Shown piece by piece: positions 15,421-18,101 of a stretch of 18,101 nucleotides of DNA (the stretch's first letter is position 1; every line of letters starts with the position of its first letter). The notes under the pieces were generated by a model. It was not told the origin of the DNA. It did no database searches and saw nothing but the letters and a program-made list of their open reading frames with translations. Location of the stretch: NCBI GenBank assembly GCA_023301645.1, contig JALZUH010000149.1, forward strand, positions 1-18,101, written 5' to 3'. The stretch comes from Akkermansiaceae bacterium. Its GTDB lineage: Bacteria; Verrucomicrobiota; Verrucomicrobiia; Verrucomicrobiales; Akkermansiaceae. Both the position numbers and the translations under genes were made by a program.

Positions 15421-15616
15421 GCGAGCAACCTACCCAAAGTTTCCCCGTTGACAATTTTCAAATGAAAAAAATCATCACTTATGACACTTACGCGATCGGG
15501 TCACCTTTTCGGAATTCTTACCAATCCAATTATTTTCAAAAAGATACTCATCATTACTTGACTCAAACCCCGCCATGTGTTCCAACTACCGCCGTCAACC
15601 AATGACACACAAACAA

Positions 15617-15706
15617 GGACCTGTGGCTGAGTGGTCGAAAGCGCTCCCCTGCTAAGGGAGTATACCAGTGATGGTATCCAGGGTTCGAATCCCTGCGGGT
15701 CCGCCA
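15617..15706 (+). tRNA. tRNA-Ser (anticodon GCU)
   Basis: A 90-nt class II tRNA with encoded CCA. Acceptor GGACCTG pairs with CGGGTCC (one G-U), followed by discriminator G and CCA (15704-15706). The anticodon stem is CTCCC/GGGAG around CT-GCT-AA with anticodon GCT at 15651-15653, reading AGC and AGU. A long variable arm (TACC ... GGTA, about 15662-15678) is typical of serine tRNAs. The T-arm CAGGG-TTCGAAT-CCCTG is perfect. Confidence 0.97.
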
Positions 15707-15747
15707 TTTGTGTTTGTTGACAACCCTGTCCAGCAGTGGACAAAGAC

Positions 15748-15785
15748 ACCCCAAAACCTTGTTTTCCAATGCTTTGGGGTTTTTT
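15748..15785 (+). terminator. Terminator after tRNA-Ser, possibly bidirectional
   Basis: ACCCCAAA (15748-15755) and TTTGGGGT (15773-15780) form an 8-bp stem with a 17-nt loop, followed by T through 15785. It lies 42 nt after the tRNA. The minus-strand gene ending at 15836 converges on it. On that strand the stem is followed by TGTCTTTGT, so it may also act weakly in reverse. Confidence 0.85.
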
Positions 15786-15835
15786 GTTTCCTACCTCTTT
15801 ATACTAATCATCACCTCATTGGTGCCTGTCGGTGA

Positions 15836-16513
15836 CTACAGGTCTCTGATCGGAGCGCAGTAATAGGAGAGCCTCCCCGTGCGTGCTGAATTATAAAACA
15901 GAATCAGAGCGCTTTGGTTGACGCTCTGTCTGTATATCTTCCTGTAAAACAATACCGGTTTGTCTGACTTTTCGTGAATACGATTTAGCTCAATGGTATA
16001 TTCCTCTGAGGGTCTGGCTGGATTTTTGATGATTGCCTTCGACTTGGGCTTTAATGCTAGCTTCTTACTTCCAACAAATCCAAAGACACTACTGTTGGAG
16101 GAGTTAATAAACATCAAATCACCGTTTTTAATTTTGTCCGTGTTTGCATTAACGGCAAGAAAACGAACTGGAAAAACCTTATTATCAGGATCACTGGACG
16201 CTAAGATCAATACCTTACTCCAAGAGGCAGGTATGACGACATGAGGCGTATTCTTAGGAAACGCTTCAAACTCTGGTGGCAGTGCCTTCGGCAGGAAATA
16301 CAACTTGATGTCACCATCCTTTAGTTGAATGGTCTCGGTGAAGTTGTTTCTGGGCAGAGATGCTATGAGCGGGTCTTTGACATCTTGGTAGATATAGGTC
16401 TCAGTAGGTGCTTTAGCTGGCGCTTTGAAGTAAAGTATCTTAGCCGTCCTTGCTGATAGAGTTGAGCTAAGTGCTATAGCTGATAATAGTATGAGAATGT
16501 GTTTATAGTTCAT
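15836..16513 (-). CDS. Secreted protein of unknown function downstream of Verru_Chthon protein A
   Basis: 225 residues, no family named with confidence. A signal peptide (HILILLSAIALSSTLSA) probably ends near residue 21. The rest looks like a beta-rich extracytoplasmic protein, with segments ETIQLKDGDIKLYFLP, HVVIPASWSKVLILAS, FPVRFLAVNANTDKIKNGDLMFIN and EEYTIELNRI, and no further membrane helix or Cys pair. It begins 8 nt after the stop codon of the Verru_Chthon cassette protein A gene on the same strand, so the two are almost certainly one operon, and a joint role in the cell envelope is inferred. It ends facing the tRNA-Ser terminator. Confidence 0.82.
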   Translation of the reverse strand: MNYKHILILLSAIALSSTLSARTAKILYFKAPAKAPTETYIYQDVKDPLIASLPRNNFTETIQLKDGDIKLYFLPKALPPEFEAFPKNTPHVVIPASWSKVLILASSDPDNKVFPVRFLAVNANTDKIKNGDLMFINSSNSSVFGFVGSKKLALKPKSKAIIKNPARPSEEYTIELNRIHEKSDKPVLFYRKIYRQSVNQSALILFYNSARTGRLSYYCAPIRDL

Positions 16514-16521
16514 CAGGTTAT

Positions 16522-18101
16522 TTATACTTCGTCTTGAGCTATCCAGCGGAAGGAAACGATTTCAAAGCGTCTGCCAAAACGTTGGTTGCGCTCTGATAAC
16601 AAAGAAGTAGCATCAGCACGATTATTTTCTGAGTCAACGTAATCTGCCTTTCTCTGCACGACTGCTTCGCACCAGCTTCTCGCTATGACGGCGCCCGTGC
16701 GTGCATCTTTAGCCTCACCGTAGGCTCGGATCTTAAAGGTATCATCACGAGCAGTCATGATAGGAGCTAAGGATCGTATGACGTCTGCCTGCCTCGCCCA
16801 TCCCGGAGTGCCGTATACAGCGTATCCTTCTGCGGCTTTGGGGAATCGATAAATGGCATTCGCATCACTTGGCAGGACAACCTGCTCGGGGTGAAGTGCC
16901 TGTATCTCAGCATATGGGTTATTAGTCGAAGACTCTGAGAGCTCGATAAGTGCTGATTCAACGGCTCCCGCAAGTGCCAAATCTTCATTATTACTAAGCT
17001 GTCTATTGATAAATTCTGAGAGAGAGAGGAAGGGGCCGCGGCTCTTGACCTGCTCGACAATGGCTACCGCTAGAGCTTCTATTTCAGATTCATTCATACT
17101 CATAGGAGTAGCCAGTAGTGATATGTCCGGGTTACTTGCTGAGAGAGGGTCTCCTGCGACGGTCGTCCTGCTGAAAACAACATCAGAGTGTGAGCTTAGA
17201 TTAGTGCTCCAGTCTGTGGCAGATCCTACACCAAAGACAGCCTCTGGAGTAAGGGCATTCTTTTGATTCCACAAGAGTGACTTCCATGCGGCAACAGATG
17301 TGGAGTTAATATTAAACATCCCCTCTACTTCTATTTCTGCGCCAATATTAAGCCAGGCGTTATCAGCATCGAGCAATAAGTCAGCTTGATCAGCTGCCTC
17401 TTTTTGTCTGAGTATTCTTGCTGGCCTGTATTGGCTATTAGCTAGCTCTTGGGTGCCAGTGAGGAGATCGCTGTAGACTTGCTTGATCGATCTATTTTCC
17501 TGTTGCGTAAATGCTTCGTAGTCAGGTGTGATCGAGGAGAAGAACCAGTCATCAAAGAATATGTGATTATTCACATAGCTATGATCATGAGCCTCGACGC
17601 GCCCTGCGCCCTCACCTTTGTCGATTAAGACTCTATCACGAGCGATGAAGGGGGACGCATGGCTGTTGCCAATAGCATTGGCCGTTCTGGGTGCCTCATC
17701 ATTATTCCAGCTACTATCAAAGTGCTGTAGCTGCCCCAATGAGAGTAGTGGCTGTGTTGGTAGCTCTGCGATAGTCCAGCGCTCTAGAGCTTCCCCAGAC
17801 TGGAATGACCGACCAATGAGTCCACTCACATCCGCTCCAAAGCTAGGGCTACCAGGATCAGGAACGACCGCGTCACCCCAGTCATTAGGTGTGAAAACCT
17901 CCCAAGTATATGGGCTCTCCTCAGTAATAGCGCCCAGAGGAACGCCTTTGTTTGATGAAAGGAACTTCGTATTAAAGTAGCCTTTGGTGTGCTTTTTACG
18001 ACCTGACCCATCTTCATCAATCAATGTTCTGAGTCCCATTGAGACAGCAATAAATGGGCTATCATCAAGAGTGGCACTAGCTAAGGTCTCGTCATCATTG
18101 A
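16522..18101 (-). CDS. Verru_Chthon cassette protein A, C-terminal part (5' end off window)
   Basis: The frame is open from the right edge to TAA at 16522-16524, giving about 525 residues. An internal ATG at 18039 is not the real start, because the frame continues upstream without a stop (SPFIAVSMGLRTLIDEDG). The C-terminal stretch DTFKIRAYGEAKDARTGAVIARSWCEAVVQRKADYVD, quoted here only as its core IRAYGEAKDARTGAVIA and RSWCEAVVQR, matches what I recall of TIGR02600 Verru_Chthon cassette protein A. Other features: MFNINSTSVAAWKSLL (about residue 245 from the ATG) and SRGPFLSLSEFINRQLS, reminiscent of the helix-hairpin region of GspK-like proteins. The family is found with prepilin-like proteins B, C and D in Verrucomicrobia; the function of these cassettes is unknown. 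B-D would lie to the right of the window. Confidence 0.82.
   Translation of the reverse strand, partial: NDDETLASATLDDSPFIAVSMGLRTLIDEDGSGRKKHTKGYFNTKFLSSNKGVPLGAITEESPYTWEVFTPNDWGDAVVPDPGSPSFGADVSGLIGRSFQSGEALERWTIAELPTQPLLSLGQLQHFDSSWNNDEAPRTANAIGNSHASPFIARDRVLIDKGEGAGRVEAHDHSYVNNHIFFDDWFFSSITPDYEAFTQQENRSIKQVYSDLLTGTQELANSQYRPARILRQKEAADQADLLLDADNAWLNIGAEIEVEGMFNINSTSVAAWKSLLWNQKNALTPEAVFGVGSATDWSTNLSSHSDVVFSRTTVAGDPLSASNPDISLLATPMSMNESEIEALAVAIVEQVKSRGPFLSLSEFINRQLSNNEDLALAGAVESALIELSESSTNNPYAEIQALHPEQVVLPSDANAIYRFPKAAEGYAVYGTPGWARQADVIRSLAPIMTARDDTFKIRAYGEAKDARTGAVIARSWCEAVVQRKADYVDSENNRADATSLLSERNQRFGRRFEIVSFRWIAQDEV

Noticed and set aside
15448..15453. TTGACA as a -35 box for the tRNA-Ser gene
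   Set aside because: No acceptable -10 lies 16-18 bp downstream, and it is about 165 nt from the tRNA.
15393..15605. 70-codon plus-strand ORF between pyk and tRNA-Ser
   Set aside because: It begins inside the antisense of pyk, has no family pattern, no Shine-Dalgarno, and ends against the tRNA.
15617..18101. tRNA-Ser as an integration site for an island carrying the Verru_Chthon genes
   Set aside because: No repeat of the tRNA 3' end, no integrase next to it and no mobile-element genes are visible in the window. Base composition looked somewhat different by eye to the right of the tRNA, but other genes in the window vary as much.
1..18101. CRISPR array, insertion sequence or rRNA gene
   Set aside because: No regularly spaced repeats, transposase motifs with terminal repeats, or rRNA-like stretches were seen on either strand.

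Overview
The window comes from a bacterial chromosome, most likely a member of the Verrucomicrobiota (Verrucomicrobiae, Rubritalea/Haloferula/Akkermansia-like). The best marker is the truncated gene at the right edge, whose C-terminal half reads like Verru_Chthon cassette protein A, a family known essentially from that phylum. The rest is a typical Gram-negative-type set: class I fumarase, pyruvate kinase, S14, XerD, and lipoprotein and signal-peptide proteins. The phylum call is inferred from gene content; no rRNA is present to confirm it.

Layout. (1) 2-2555, + strand: the end of a metal-chelate ABC importer operon, with a substrate-binding protein cut by the left edge, an ATPase overlapping it by 14 nt, and a FecCD-type permease. 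(2) 2610-6320, - strand: a 1212-residue SNF2-family ATPase with a degenerate SWIM-like N-terminus and a Lys/Ala-rich histone-H1-like tail, followed by a clear intrinsic terminator. (3) 6605-9382, - strand: a compact cluster reading FmdB-type zinc ribbon, a 29-codon small ORF, a one-TM acidic protein, XerD (GTG start, perfect Shine-Dalgarno, TAGTG overlap) and an M48 lipoprotein protease. (4) 9490-9834, - strand: a stand-alone zinc-free-type ribosomal protein S14 gene with its own terminator. (5) 10011-13404, + strand: class I [4Fe-4S] fumarase, then a small secreted protein whose core resembles the SecD/F P1 head fold, then a secreted M23/LytM peptidase. (6) 13449-15420, - strand: a DUF3592-like membrane protein, and pyruvate kinase with a UUCG-loop terminator. 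(7) 15617-15785, + strand: tRNA-Ser(GCU) and its terminator. (8) 15836-18101, - strand: a secreted protein of unknown function 8 nt downstream of the truncated Verru_Chthon cassette protein A.

Functionally, most of the window is housekeeping: metal/cofactor import, central carbon metabolism, chromosome dimer resolution, envelope proteolysis and translation. The parts least explained by known biology are the Verru_Chthon cassette edge with its partner protein, the SNF2 protein with a eukaryote-like tail, the conserved-looking 29-residue ORF in the fmdB-xerD cluster, and the SecD-head-like secreted protein. Most start codons here lack a recognisable Shine-Dalgarno, which makes the perfect one before xerD stand out. 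I saw no CRISPR array, insertion sequence, rRNA gene or prophage.
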